The position numbers and the translations under genes are program-made. Shown here one piece after another: positions 1-12,000 of a stretch of DNA of 64,000 nucleotides. Numbering within the stretch: the first letter of the stretch is position 1; each line of letters starts with the position of its first letter. The stretch is from NCBI RefSeq assembly GCF_018320785.1, contig NC_054881.1:14198275-14262274 (forward strand), written 5' to 3'. Source of the DNA: Cheilinus undulatus. Its lineage: Eukaryota; Chordata; Actinopteri; Labriformes; Labridae. The notes under the pieces were generated by a model. The model saw only the letters and a list, made by a program, of their open reading frames with translations, was not told the origin of the DNA and made no database searches.

Positions 1-2330
1 CTAATGTAACATATTACACTTTGTTACACTGAATTGAATCAGAAGTGATTTTCTGGACTGTTGCATCAGTTGTTTACTGACAATTTTCCGTCAGGCACCG
101 TTGGTTTGTTGCATCATTGCCAATCAGTGTGAATGGATGATGACGCCACACAAACCTCTTAATTTTTTTCATTACATCCTAAATCACCATCATACATTAA
201 ATGATATACTTATATTTGATTATTATCCTTATCTTATTATCATTAATTTGTTAAATTAAAAAGTCTGATGTATGCAGAAGGGCCAAATAAGACATTATGG
301 CCTCCAGAGGGAGATCACACCGTCGTCTGAAAGCTGTGATTGGGTGATCAGACCTGGAGCAGGATCCCTGAAGTGTTGGATCATCTTCCAAAATATGTTT
401 TCCATTTATACATTTTAAGGTGGGGGTTCAGTTTTTGTTCACACTGGGACAGGTGTGCACAGGAGCCACAAGGATCAGCTGAAGAGAGGGGACACCAGGA
501 AGGTGCTGCACACTCCTTCTGAGCAGGTGAGTTGCATTTTATTGTTTTTCCAGCCCTTTAAATTAAAAGTCACATTCATTTATTTCCTTTTGGAGACATT
601 TTCAGACTTTTTATTGCGTTATTTTAAGTAGCAATATCCTTTAGAAGGTAAATTCATTAGATTGCACGGCCTGCAGCAGAGGAGTCTCTTTACAGTAAGG
701 TTGCACATTTACATGTCACCCTTAGATACAGAGATAGTGATGTGTGCTGCCTGTTGACTCTGTAGGGACACTTATAAACAATTCTGCCCTTTCATAAAGA
801 AGCGTTTAACATGCAGACATGTTAGTGGGTGGTCAGCAGCGGTGTGCTTTACATGAGAGAGAATAAAAAGGAAATGGGTTGAAGAGTGTGTCTAAAAGTG
901 ATGCAGAGAAAATAACTTCAGTCGTTCCGCTTGTTAAAGGTAAGGAGCTTCATTTAGTTTGTTTGATACTGCTTCGTCCTTTCTACAAATGTTATAACAT
1001 TTAAGAATTCTGCTTAAGTTAAACATAAACTGAAGGTTAGAAATGTTGGTCACTGGATTAATTTAAATTACGCCAGTGAGGGCTAATTATTTCCATAAAA
1101 CACTTTTCTTTTACATTGAAACTTGATTTTGAATACAGTATATTATCTTTAAGACAGGCAAAGCATTTTTCTTTTTTTAATGTCTTCTATTCATTAAAAA
1201 CCATTTTTAGACTTGGTCAGTAGATGAAGTTGGAAACTGTGAAGGAAATAAAAGGGGGATTACACACGGGGACATGGAAAGTCCGCTTAGCTGTTAACAG
1301 CCTCTGCTCATAGGTGCACTTGTAAAACCACTAAGCCACTGACACCACTACTCAATATAACGGTATATTAATATTTTTGGTTCATACATCATTATGTTAT
1401 GTTATAGGTATACTATAGGTAGAGTATATTTTGTGGAAATAAAAGAGTAACATAATGTTGCTAAATAATGCAAATAATGATGAAGGCTTACCTTTGATAT
1501 AACATCACATTATCAAACTTTTTAATCCAGTACATTATAAGCTCACATTTTTCTTTATTAATTTTGCAAGCCCAAGATTTATTTTTCTATATTTCCAACA
1601 GTGTTTAACATGATTTATTCCAGAATATATTTAGGGGACGAATGTTCTTGTCAGATAAATAATAAGACTGAGTTCAGAGTGAGAATTCACTTCTGCTTTT
1701 ACAGTTCCATTGTATTTATTCATTTTTACAAGTTCTGCAAAATTTTGTGTTTTTAACAAAGAACCCTCATTAATTATATTTATGAAAATGTTCAATAAGT
1801 GGTGCTTTATGCAGTATATTTAACAGAATTTTAAGTTGGGTGATAAGAATGTATTTATATGCTTGTGTGAGCTACAGTTAAAATTGTATTGTTTGAAAAA
1901 AAGCATTTTTCACTACAGCTGTGTTGTCGACTTTTGTTTAAAAACAGCTGAGTTTAACAGTGATAAAAACAGTAACTACAGCCACGTTATGTTAAAATTT
2001 ACAGTGTAAATAATATCCATGCAAATTGGGCATTTGTGAGGAACCTTGTTGAAGCTTGTTGTTTTGGTGCCCCACTTATATGAAGCTTTCTCCTTGCTGA
2101 TTTGTCCTGAAGACACGTCTTTTTGTCATATCTGGGAATGCGCCACTGTACCAAACAGAACCCTCGTTCAACTTTGTATCATTGCCTTTTGGTACTCGAT
2201 TCAGTGTCATTCCTGAGGTAATGCTGGAGCACATTGTCCATAATTAGATGAAAGTGTAACCTTTGGAAGCAATAACTAAATTTTGGGGGCTTACTATGTT
2301 GTGAGTAGTTTGGACTTCCAGCCAAGGCTT
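1..2330. other. AT-rich non-coding stretch upstream of the GPCR gene
   Basis: I see no coding exon, RNA gene or clear mobile element here. Reading frames are short and none resembles a known protein. The part most likely to matter is a candidate non-coding 5' exon ending at 526, listed separately. Confidence 0.5.
430..526 (+). promoter_or_regulatory. Candidate 5' untranslated exon of the GPCR gene
   Basis: The sequence reads CAG|GTGAGT with the cut at 526/527, a near-ideal splice donor. The next strong acceptor on this strand is the pyrimidine-rich TTTTTTTCCCCAG ending at 3202, just before the GPCR coding exon. A non-coding first exon followed by an intact coding exon is common for this receptor class. 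The left limit is arbitrary because no transcription start can be read from sequence. RNA reads joining 526 to 3203 would settle it. Confidence 0.25.
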
Positions 2331-2333
2331 CCT

Positions 2334-2505
2334 GTCCAAGGGGCGCTAATGGCCTAAGGGTTAGGGCATACGAAATGTACAGGCTATAAGCGGATGGACC
2401 TGGCTTAAGTGTGAACTGTGGCTCCTTTCCTGCATTTCAAATCCCACTCTCTCCCTAGTTTCCTATGCTACCCACTGACCTATCAAAAAAGGTAAAACCA
2501 AGACT
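2334..2505 (+). mobile_element. Degenerate tRNA-derived SINE
   Basis: A tRNA-like head (GGCGCTAATGGCCTAAGGGTTAG...) is followed by a body with the teleost pattern of a 'CTTTCCTGCATTTCAAATCCC...CTCTCTCC...TTTCCTATG' stretch and an AAAAGGTAAAA tail. Two better copies of the same type lie near 17.5 kb and 53.7 kb. Family assignment is from memory of the pattern. Confidence 0.5.
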
Positions 2506-3257
2506 TCCTGTCCATGAATTTCATAGATTACAGTTCAAGTAACGTGAAAGCAAGGCCACAGTTGGTGATGAGAGTCAACCAAGTTGCAGCCTCCAGCATT
2601 TAAAAAAGAGAAATGAAGCTGATGTGAAGTGCACTGCAGTTCCTAGAGTGTCCACTTGAGGCTGGCTGTGAAATCTAAGGGATCCCCATTAGGTCTCATT
2701 TTAAATTCTACCAAACAGAAACATGTTTATAGTCTGGTTGAAAACATGAATTTGGTATTTGGGGCTTATTCCTGTACAAGGAGTGAATCTTTATAACTCA
2801 TCAGTTTTGATGATAATATTATTATGTATGTAGATCTGCATAATTGGGGGCATGGCTAGGATGACTGATAGGTGGGCATGATAGCAGTTTTCTTAAACGC
2901 CTGCCTTAACTCCACCTCTTGGCATGTTACAAAATCATCTGAAAGGCTGAGGTAGCACTTCAAAAATGAAGACTGGCATTATTTGGCTTGATAACATTTC
3001 TTCAGAAACCAGAGGATGACATCACTGAAACTATGTCCATGTTATACAGTCTAGTTCTGTCACTTGTTTGCCTAACCAATACTCAGATGATACACTTAAG
3101 CATGATACTATCATGACAACATTTCATACCAAAATCAAGTGCTTCTGCATTCTGTACATAAAAGCTGAGCCTGTTATATATTTTTCTGATTTTTTTCCCC
3201 AGGTCTTTGTCTCATTGGCTGGTGTATCCTGAAAAGTTCCAACCCAATCTGGCCATC

Positions 3258-4148
3258 ATGGAGGTTTTATACATCAACTCCTCCCTGCTCTTCGTCTCTC
3301 ACAGGCCGTTTAACTACACCGGCAGAGAGAAGACTGTGTATGAGCAATGCAAAGACATGCCTGCTGTGCTCATTTGGTATCTTGGCCTGCAGTTCATCAA
3401 CATGTTCCTGGGTATCCCAGCCAACCTCATGGTCCTCTGGCTCATCCACAAGAACAAAGGCGACTCCTCCACCTCAGACATCTTCATCCTCCACCTGGCG
3501 GTCCTGGACATCCTCTTCTGTCTCATCCCTCCCCTTGAGCTAGCAAACATAGTCTTCCTCACCACCAGTAGCACCTGGTACGTCCTGCGCTTCTTCTACG
3601 GCATTAAAGACTCTTCACCGCTCTTCCTGTCCTGCATCTGCCTGGATCGCTACATGGCTGTGGTTCATCCAATCACTTTCACTGAGCTCAAGGACCGCAA
3701 ACACAGAGCCATCCTGGCCTTGGTGGTCTGGTTGATCACTCTGGCCTACGCTGCGGCTAAATGCGTGGGCAACATAGTTAATTTCGAGAAGGTCTTCACA
3801 GGGATGATCCTGGCATCGTTCGCCTTCATGGTGTTCTGTAACATTGCGATCCTTTGGGTGCTCCGCCAATCGGGGCCAGGCAGAGATGAGATGCACCCAG
3901 TGAAGAAGAGAGCTTTCAAGATGGTGCTCATCATCCTCGCTATTATTGTGTTCAACTACTTCCCGCCTGTGGCTCTTTTCCCCTTCCAGGACTACTTTTC
4001 TCCTGATGTATTTCGGTGCTACATTCATTACATTGCATTTGGTTTGATGGACTTCAGCAGCACCATCCAGCCAATGCTCTACCTGTCTAAAGAGAAGCTG
4101 CCATGGGGTGTCAACTGCTGTCAGAGCAAGCCCACCCCAATCCAATAG
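3258..4148 (+). CDS. Class A (rhodopsin-like) G-protein-coupled receptor, P2Y-like delta group, subtype unknown
   Basis: This is a 296-residue seven-helix receptor for the plasma membrane; the ligand is unknown. ATG 3258 has A at -3 and G at +4. The open frame extends upstream only through non-ATG codons, and a splice acceptor ends at 3202, so this ATG is the natural start. Two N-glycosylation sequons (NSS at 7-9, NYT at 19-21) precede TM1 (about 36-62, with GIPAN and N56). TM2 carries LAVLD (D84), DRY is at 130-132, W158 marks TM4, FNYFPP (P236) marks TM6, and QPMLY (271-275) replaces NPxxY in TM7. The cytoplasmic tail is short, about 20 residues. Oddities: no cysteine where the TM3 end of the conserved disulfide should be, a very short second extracellular loop, and no TM5 proline. 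The frame is intact, so I call it functional. It could be a fish-specific orphan near the P2Y/lipid receptors. The receptor class is certain; the subtype is not. Confidence 0.9.
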   Translation: MEVLYINSSLLFVSHRPFNYTGREKTVYEQCKDMPAVLIWYLGLQFINMFLGIPANLMVLWLIHKNKGDSSTSDIFILHLAVLDILFCLIPPLELANIVFLTTSSTWYVLRFFYGIKDSSPLFLSCICLDRYMAVVHPITFTELKDRKHRAILALVVWLITLAYAAAKCVGNIVNFEKVFTGMILASFAFMVFCNIAILWVLRQSGPGRDEMHPVKKRAFKMVLIILAIIVFNYFPPVALFPFQDYFSPDVFRCYIHYIAFGLMDFSSTIQPMLYLSKEKLPWGVNCCQSKPTPIQ

Positions 4149-4575
4149 AGACACATGAGACCTTTGTTTTTATGTCTATCAAATGGTTCCATATGAATGC
4201 ATTTTTGTTTTTAACATAGCAGAACATATAAAGCTATCCCTTAATCCAATGTCGAAAGCTATTTTTTAATGAGGTGGTTGTCTGATTCTCAGTTGGGTGT
4301 CCTACAAACATGGGTTGCAAAAGTACTGTAGACTGTTTAAAACATAGATGTAGCCTCAGTGACACCAACCATTGGTTTCTGGAGAGGTGTTTTGAAGTAA
4401 AATGACAATAGATGCCATATTGGGAATACTATTTCAACTAAACTATAGATAATTCTAAGAACAGGTAAAGAGGTGGAACCGAGGATTTTGTCAAGAGGCT
4501 GCACAACACCCAGCTGTTGGTCAACTAACCAACGGCCCCAAATATGCTTGTGTATCACTCTTGGGTTTTTAATAT

Positions 4576-4581
4576 AATAAA
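4576..4581 (+). terminator. Candidate polyadenylation signal of the GPCR gene
   Basis: AATAAA lies about 430 bases after the stop codon of the receptor gene. It is the first well-placed hexamer I noticed downstream. The cleavage site is not demonstrated. Confidence 0.35.
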
Positions 4582-4844
4582 AACAGATTAAAAAATCCCT
4601 CCCAATACATATCGTACAAATAAAGGAGTAGGCCTTGTAGAGCCAATATCAGGCCAACCCACCTGAGCCCCTGCACTCTATGTGAGCACAGACTATCCTG
4701 TCCTATTAATTGTATTTATGGGCCTGACATTGAAGCCAGCATATTTTAACTAGCAGGCTTTAAAATTAAGGTTTTAAACTACATTTCTGGTTTGTTTCGA
4801 AGACTAAAATCTGTTCAATTGAGATCTTAACAAAAAAGAGGCTT

Positions 4845-5080
4845 GTAGCGCCACATTATGTAATAACGCTGCATTATGTAATAACCCTAACCACAGGACT
4901 TAGTGTGGGCTCCAAGGTATGCCCTACCCAACTACCTTGCCCTTAGTGACTTATGCCTGAACCTAACCCCCCTTCAGGGCTCTAGACTAAACACCTAACC
5001 TTAACCCTAGGACTTGAGGTGGGCTCCAGGGTATACCCTACTACCTTGCCCTAATCCTAACTGCTTAGTGGCTTACAAAA
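4845..5080. repeat. Imperfect tandem duplication with CCCTAACC-like motifs
   Basis: Two copies of a roughly 77-base unit (about 4882-4960 and 5002-5078) share AGGACTT, GTGGGCTCCA, GGTATRCCCTAC and CTACCTTGCCCT in the same order. The start also holds a doubled 'CATTATGTAATAAC' motif. This looks like part of an old interspersed repeat. It is not a telomere array. Confidence 0.5.
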
Positions 5081-5114
5081 TGCGCTGTTATTATCTAAAT
5101 TATTATCTAAATTG

Positions 5115-5270
5115 TCTGTAGGTGTGAATGTTAGTGTGCCTGATTGTCTGTCTCTATATGTCAGTCCTGCGATTGACTGGCGACCAGCCCAATGACAGCT
5201 GGGATAGGCTCCAGCACACCCGCGACTCCTAACGGGATAAGCGGTATAGAAAATGGATGGATGGAAGATC
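5115..5270 (+). mobile_element. LINE 3' tail (L2-like), truncated
   Basis: The sequence contains the hallmark teleost LINE tail: 'GATTGACTGGCGACCAG...CAGCTGGGATAGGCTCCAGCAC...GCGACTCC...GGATAAGCGGTATAGAAAATGG' followed by short ATGG/GGAT repeats. Only the last 150 or so bases remain, as is usual for 5'-truncated LINE insertions. Confidence 0.65.
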
Positions 5271-5279
5271 AATGATTAT

Positions 5280-8200
5280 GTAAAACAGGCAAAAAATTCT
5301 AGTGGTAACACGTGTCTCAGGCCTGAGGATAGGGATCCTTCCCAGACCCTTGCGGGCCATACTGGTTTGGTCTTGGGCAAAGACTACATATTATACAGAT
5401 TAGTAGAAGCTGAATTATTATTATGACTCATATAAAACAACCCCTAAATCTGGTCCCCTAATTATTTACTTGCTTTTTAGCAACTTTTTGAATTTTACCC
5501 CAAACATGTTCATTTGTTTTCTAGATTTAATATGCCAAATATATAGGATGTATTTCAACTAAGACCAGTAATTTATGTTGTATCTATTGCAAGGTTCATC
5601 AAGGAAAGTTGTAATATGCCTATATAGTAAAGCACATGTAGCACCTCATTCTTACTAAGACAGACCTAAAGAATGTTATCTTCAAATTTTAAAAAAAGTA
5701 TTATAAAGGATAAGTCATACAAATGGATTCCATTTGGTTTCATAACAGGACATGGCACTTGATCTTAACTGGTGGAAAATTAAACATCTGAATACACCAT
5801 TTTACACATAATGCACTTAATTAGGATTCTTATCATTTGGAGTCACTGCACTATACATAATAATAATATCTAAAAAGGCACTTAAAGACTGTCTCTGTAT
5901 ATTGAATTTTAGTGAATACATATAGACTTTCTCACGCACAAAATAAAATCTGTGAATTGTAAATAAAGTGTACAAACTTTGATCTGGTTATTATTTTTCT
6001 TTAATTTAGACACAAATCACACAGAGAACTAGTTTTAATAAATTCCTGGTAGCAAACACTCATAGTTTTGAATGATTACATGTGTTACAACAAGAAGCCA
6101 CAACAAAAATCAGCCCAGCTATCATTCACATGACAATTTATTCCTATGTGTTCATGTTAGGAGTCTAAAACATCCTTAAATAATCCACATTCACAGATCA
6201 GCTTACTATTGATTATGAATTAACTATTGAAAGCCGGTCGATCATTACTGAATATTTTCAGTAGCATTATTTCCATTAACATATGGCATTAATACATTCT
6301 TATCAGTTTAATGAAGGTTGTCTGTATAGTTCAAGCTATATACAGCAATATATTATCTTCTGCTTTGAATCACTGATTTCGAACATTTCTAAACCTGTAG
6401 TTACTACAAGTATATAAATCTGAAGCATCTTATTAGTTCTTATATTGACCTATATGGGAAATTTTGAAAAGCTCTCCAAAAGAATGTGGACACTGAGGGA
6501 CTTGCTGAGCATCAACTCAACCTTTCACAATGACAATATTTATTTTCATTTAGTTTTTTGTGATGGTCCCATTCTCTGCCTTTAGCTCTTTACAGTGTTG
6601 TGAGAGAGCAGACTAATACAGGAATACTTAGAGCTTAGAAATCAACACATTTTTTAAAAAAATGTATCTTACAGTTTAGATAAATATTTGTGTGTACTTA
6701 AAACAGCTAAGATTAGACAACAGTGTATTCCACTGTACCACAAACAACACATACACTTTGATAGTCTAAGGTCATTGAACTTTGAAGCTCAGTTTAGCTG
6801 CTTGTAGCAGCAGTCAGAGAACATTATTCTAGCTAAAGGTCCATTTGGTAGCTCTTTTTCTGGAGCTTTCAACCATGGCACACAAACAATTCAAAGCATC
6901 ATGACATAAAGTCCAGCTTGGTTAAATGATCAAGGCATCATTTTACTGTGGTCATTTAGAGTGTTAGATCAGAGGGCTCTGATTATACCAAAAGCCACTT
7001 GTACAACAATGAACTTGTTTCTTACCACCAAAACAATTGGTTCTACTGCAATATTAGGTATTTTTGTTTCTTATGAAAACTGCTGTTTAAGAACAACAAA
7101 AAAAACTGGTTTTAAGAAACATAATGTTATGTTCAGGTTCTGGGTTTTTAGCTGTGTTTAAATTTCAGTTCTGATTTTGGGTTCAAAGATGTGGTGTGAA
7201 CTTTCTGGACTGACTGTGCAGACTAGTAAATTATTTTAGACCTATATTTGACTCAGAGTACGACTCAACAAATAGAACCATCATGTACAGCATCTCTGTG
7301 ATCCTAGAGTTGGGTTTCTGCTGATTATTGAGTTTTACTGCTTAACATTAAAATAACAATAACACATGGTGCTTCACAGGCTCCTGTCTTTCTCCATTCA
7401 GGCAGCATGATGTGATTAAGGAACAGCCTGCCATTGGCTGACAGACCCTCATGAACAGTAAACAATACGTAAAAAAATAGCATTCAAGATAGCAGTAATA
7501 AATGACAGTAATTGGATTAAAATGGATAAAAAGATGTTCAGTATGAAGTTTACTGGTGTGGATTTTACCATTAAAGTCCAAAAAAGTCACAGGAGTTCCA
7601 GGCTCGCTGAAAATGCTGCCAACGGGATTCAAAGGCATCAAAAGCGTCAATGGGATGGGACAACGTCTAGCTTCAAGAGGAATAACAAGTAGGGGGCAAA
7701 GATTTAGAGTTCAAGTTATTCAAACTGTGTCACTTCTTGTCCTGTACAGCTGCGCCTGTAAGGACTATATTTTAATGATCACATTTAGAGAAAAATGTCA
7801 CGCAACCACCAGTCTTTGCTGCCGCAGTGACTCATTTAGTTCTTCTTTGGTGCTCTAAACACGGTAACTCGTGCATGCAGTGATTTCCCGTTTATAGTGC
7901 TAACATTTAGCATGGTTATACTAAGCAAAATATATAGTTAAACCAAACGGCGTTGCATTGGTGCATAAACTCATGTACTCGCTGATAACAATACCTGCAT
8001 TTTAAGCAGTATCGGACATATTTCCGATACTGGTACTGGAATCGGAACAGCTCTACTTATTAAGACTGAATGATTACTGGCTTGTTGTGCTTATTTTGTC
8101 GTGAGTGGTAAACTGAGCCCATCTTTACAACACCACCTGTGCACTGCCCCACCTATCAAAACAGCTCTCACCTCAATTTAAGTGAGGAGCACAGAGAGCC

Positions 8201-8660
8201 ACGCGATGCACTCTGGTAAGTTTGAAAAGTGAGAGAGCTTAAGATTGAAAGGCAGCTGCTGATTTACAAAAAAAGGCAAAATGACCTCAGTTATAAGGAG
8301 TCACTCTGGTTTTAAGGAGTCAACCATGCAGCAATACTAGGCTGTAGCTGCCCCTTGAGGCAACAGGAAACATTTATTTTATCATGATTGATAACTGTGA
8401 TCTTAATACGAAGTAAGTATAATTGTGATTTAATATTTTAGCCACAGCTTAGTGGTCCCATCTAACAGCACATAGGGGTTATTCAGTATTCTGATATAGA
8501 GAATGGAGACAAACTTGCATACAGGTCATGTCAAATTAAACTGGATAATTTCCAACCAACATAAAAAGAGACATAGATGTAACATCCAAGGAGGACTGGA
8601 GACGGGCTGCGCTAGCACTGCTAGCCAATCTGACATTGTTAACCCACTGACATTGCAATC
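5280..8660. other. Intergenic AT-rich DNA between the GPCR and zinc-finger genes
   Basis: No coding exon is visible. Around 7976-8055 there is a short stretch with 'AGTATCGGACATATTTCCGATACTGG', resembling the ends of common fish hAT-type repeats. The remainder looks unstructured to me. The right end probably overlaps the 3' untranslated region of the minus-strand zinc-finger gene. Confidence 0.4.
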
Positions 8661-8680
8661 CTGTGTTCAGTTGTGTCTGA

Positions 8681-8686
8681 TTTATT
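8681..8686 (-). terminator. Candidate polyadenylation signal of the zinc-finger gene
   Basis: TTTATT on the + strand is AATAAA on the gene strand, about 330 bases past the stop codon. Another hexamer at 8979-8984 lies only about 30 bases after the stop and is less likely. Neither is proven. Confidence 0.3.
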
Positions 8687-9015
8687 GTGCTCAATCCCAA
8701 ATGCATTTCTGTGTGTTTTCATAGCTTTAAACCAGTAACCTTGTCTGAATTCAAAGTTGCATGTAATACCTTAGAAATTGATAGCTAGGGACATCCCCTA
8801 TAGTGTTATTACACCAATACTGGAAGTATATTTTGTTTTTGTTTCTACTCAAAGGCTAGTAAAATTGTGTGCAGAATATTTTTCTCACCATGAGTTTAAA
8901 GGCTCTGGAAGAAAAGCGAGCAAGTGGACCTTGATTTTAGTTAACTTTGTGTTATCAAATACAGCAGTTATTTTCTGTTTTATTTTCTCCGTTGTTGACA
9001 GTCAAACAGGTTCAT

Positions 9016-12000
9016 TTATGCCTCACTGGTGCTTGCCTCACTTGAACTCTTCTGCTCCTGGGCTGCATGTATCTTCATGTGTTTTCTCAGCGATGACTGG
9101 TCTGTGTAGTTCTTCCCACACTCGCTGCAGACAAACACCTTCTCTTTGGTGTGGACCAGCTCATGTCTCTTCAGGTGCCCTGACCTGCTGAAGCTCTTAT
9201 TGCAGTACGAGCAGCTGTACTCCTTCTCCCCTGTGTGAGTCCTTTGGTGCAGTTTAAGGCTGCTGGCCACTGTGAACTTCTTGCCACATTCATCGCAGCT
9301 ATACGGTCTCTCTCCTGTGTGCATCCTCATGTGTATGGTGAGGTGTCCTGTCTGGCTGAAGGTCTTCTTGCACAGCTTGCAGCTGTAGGGCCGCTCCCCT
9401 GTGTGAATCCTGTAGTGTGTTTTCAGGTCACCCAAGCCGTTGAATCTCTTCCCACACTGAGTGCAGCAATACGGCTTCTCACCTGTGTGGATCCTCTCAT
9501 GTATTCTGAGATTTCCTGCATTACTAAAGGTTTTTCCGCACTCCTGGCAGCTGTACGGCCTCTCCCCCGTGTGAGTCCGCAGGTGGACCTTGAGCTGGTT
9601 GTGCTCGTTAAAGCACTTCCCACAATGCGTACAGCTGTACGGCTTCTCTCCGGTGTGGATCCGTTTGTGTATCCTGAGCTGACTGGGGTGGGGGTATGTT
9701 TTACTGCACAAGTTGCAGCTGTAAGGTCTCTCTCCTGTATGTGTTCTCTTGTGAGATTTCAGGAGATCGGCTCGGCCGAAGCGCTTACCGCAGTAGCAGC
9801 AAGTATGTGCTTTCTCGCCAGTGTGAGTTCTGAGGTGGACGTTGAGCGAATTTGGGCGACTAAATGTTTTGGGACAAGAAGGACAGCGCAAAATGTTCTG
9901 ACGAACTTCCACAATTTCACCTGCAGAACCAGCAGGTGCATTATTTTCCTCACCGGTCACTACTTCGCCATTTCCACTTCTGTCTTCATGTATTTTCAAT
10001 TCAGGGACATATTCTAATCCACCCCTCATCTCTTGATTAGAGAAATCTTCATCATACTCCAACACCCCATTATTTTCCTCTTCTTCAGTCTTAATGTGCT
10101 GTCCATCCAGCATGCAACTACCAGAAACAACGTCGACTTTAACCTCACTGTCACTGCTTTTGAAGTCCTGCTCAAGGCCTGTAGATGGCATCAGAGGTTC
10201 ATATGCATCCTGACCATCACAACTCACCTCTGTGCTCTCATTCTTAACATGCTTCACTGACAGATTGAGAAGAACTGGAGGCTGGGAAAGGTCAATAGCC
10301 TCACTTTCTTCAAGGCAAGGCTCTGTTTTTACAGTTACCATATCATGGGTGGAGACATGCGCTTCTGCAATGGTCAAAAAGTGTCCTCCTGGAGTATTAT
10401 CAGTCCGTGGTGAGAAGCAGGTTGAGGAGCTGCTATCCTTCACCCTGTCCCTCTGCTTCCTCCTGAAGCTCTTCTTGTCACTGTTGTATATGGACACCTT
10501 GAACAAGCTTCCGTTGGAGTTGATAGGTAAATCATTCCATTCTGAGGTTGGAAAGTGGGCAGATGCATCTTGTTCATTAGCATCTGCAAAAATAAAAAGG
10601 TAAATAAAATGAACTAAATGGTAAAGACAGTTATTAAAAGCCATATATAGTATGTTTACTCACACATTGGTGTTATGCAACTCCCCACTGACATCAGTTT
10701 TTGTTTCAACAATACATATTTAATAATTTTTTCATAGGAAAATAAACAAAAATATCATCTGATAAAGAGAAAGACAATACACTCACTGGAATAATAAATA
10801 CATAAAAACAATCAAAATTACACTGACTAAAAACATGGTATCAACCCTGTGTTTTCATTGATGAAAAATCAGTTGGTACACTATCAGTCCTTCAAAGACT
10901 CATAATATGTCATTTTCTAAGGGACAATCCGTGAACTAAAAAAGCCCTTATGGCACAAAACAATAAAACAAAATTAAATCAAATCATAAACTAGAAAACA
11001 AATTAATTGTATGGATGCAATTCCTCTTGGAGATTCAATTCATTTAAGTTTTCAATATCCACTTCTTCAGTTAATTGTCATAGGGCCAGTAACTTTTAAA
11101 AAAATCATTATAGTTGGCTCATGTAACACAATTTCCGCACTAGAAACATAGAAAAATTGATTCCAGACAAGTAAATCTGATTTTTGATTGTGATGCAAGT
11201 TTGCCATCGTCAACTCAAATGATTCATAGAGCTTACCCAGTCTCTATTTCAGGATCTATACAGTCGTATCAATTTACAGAAGATATCCTTTAGCAGATTT
11301 CACAAAGCAAAGAGGCCTGCCTCCTCCCTATGTCACAGAGCTGCTGTCAAATGTTTACAGTCAGCTGTGTGCTGGGATGTTTCAACTCAGTATCTTTTTC
11401 TTTTAACCAATGTTTTGCTTTTCGTAAGTCCAAATAGTTAAACAAGGTTTGAATTCTGACATCTGATTGTAGTAATTGTGCATAAAATATTTAATTCTCA
11501 CAAGTCATACAATGAGGGAATTGCAGAAAATGTACTTAAAACATTTTACTTCATTGTTGAATAGTCTTTAACTTGAACACTACAAGCCCTAATTATTTTA
11601 TCATACCTCATTACATTGAATTGATCATTAAAACAAAGTGGCTGGTAAAAGAAGTGATTGGCTGGTAGGTTCTGAATCCACCAGCCAAAGTGGCAGGTAA
11701 GCAAAAAAGCGTATTCCCAACCCTGGCCCAGAGACAGCTTTGGAGACCTTTGGTAAACAGGACCTCTCCCCTGAAAGCACAGTTAGTTTGAATAAGGTGC
11801 TGATTTCATTTAGCCTTGCCTTATATGTAAGTGGGTCAAATATCTATATCGAAAGTGGCGGAGTGTTCACTGTGTTTGTAAAACTGCCCAACTCACAAGA
11901 GGTTTCAGATCAGTGACCCTGTTTATGTTCAATTTTAATGTATTTTTACAATAAAGAAAATGGTTCTTAAACTCTATAAATCTTTAAAAAAATGTTTTTA

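Noticed and set aside
3207-3257. Extension of the GPCR by 17 residues to an earlier start
   Set aside because: The extension begins with TTG, not ATG. ATG 3258 has a better context and gives a normal N-terminus with glycosylation sites.
3615-4154. 179-codon minus frame across the GPCR
   Set aside because: It is the shadow of the receptor exon on the other strand and has no protein family features.
9060-9890. Regular 84-base periodic repeats that could be mistaken for a repeat array or CRISPR
   Set aside because: The period equals 28 codons and is fully explained by tandem C2H2 fingers. The organism is a vertebrate.
9235-10017. 260-codon + strand frame
   Set aside because: It is the antisense of the zinc-finger repeats, kept open by the 84-base periodicity of the finger linkers.
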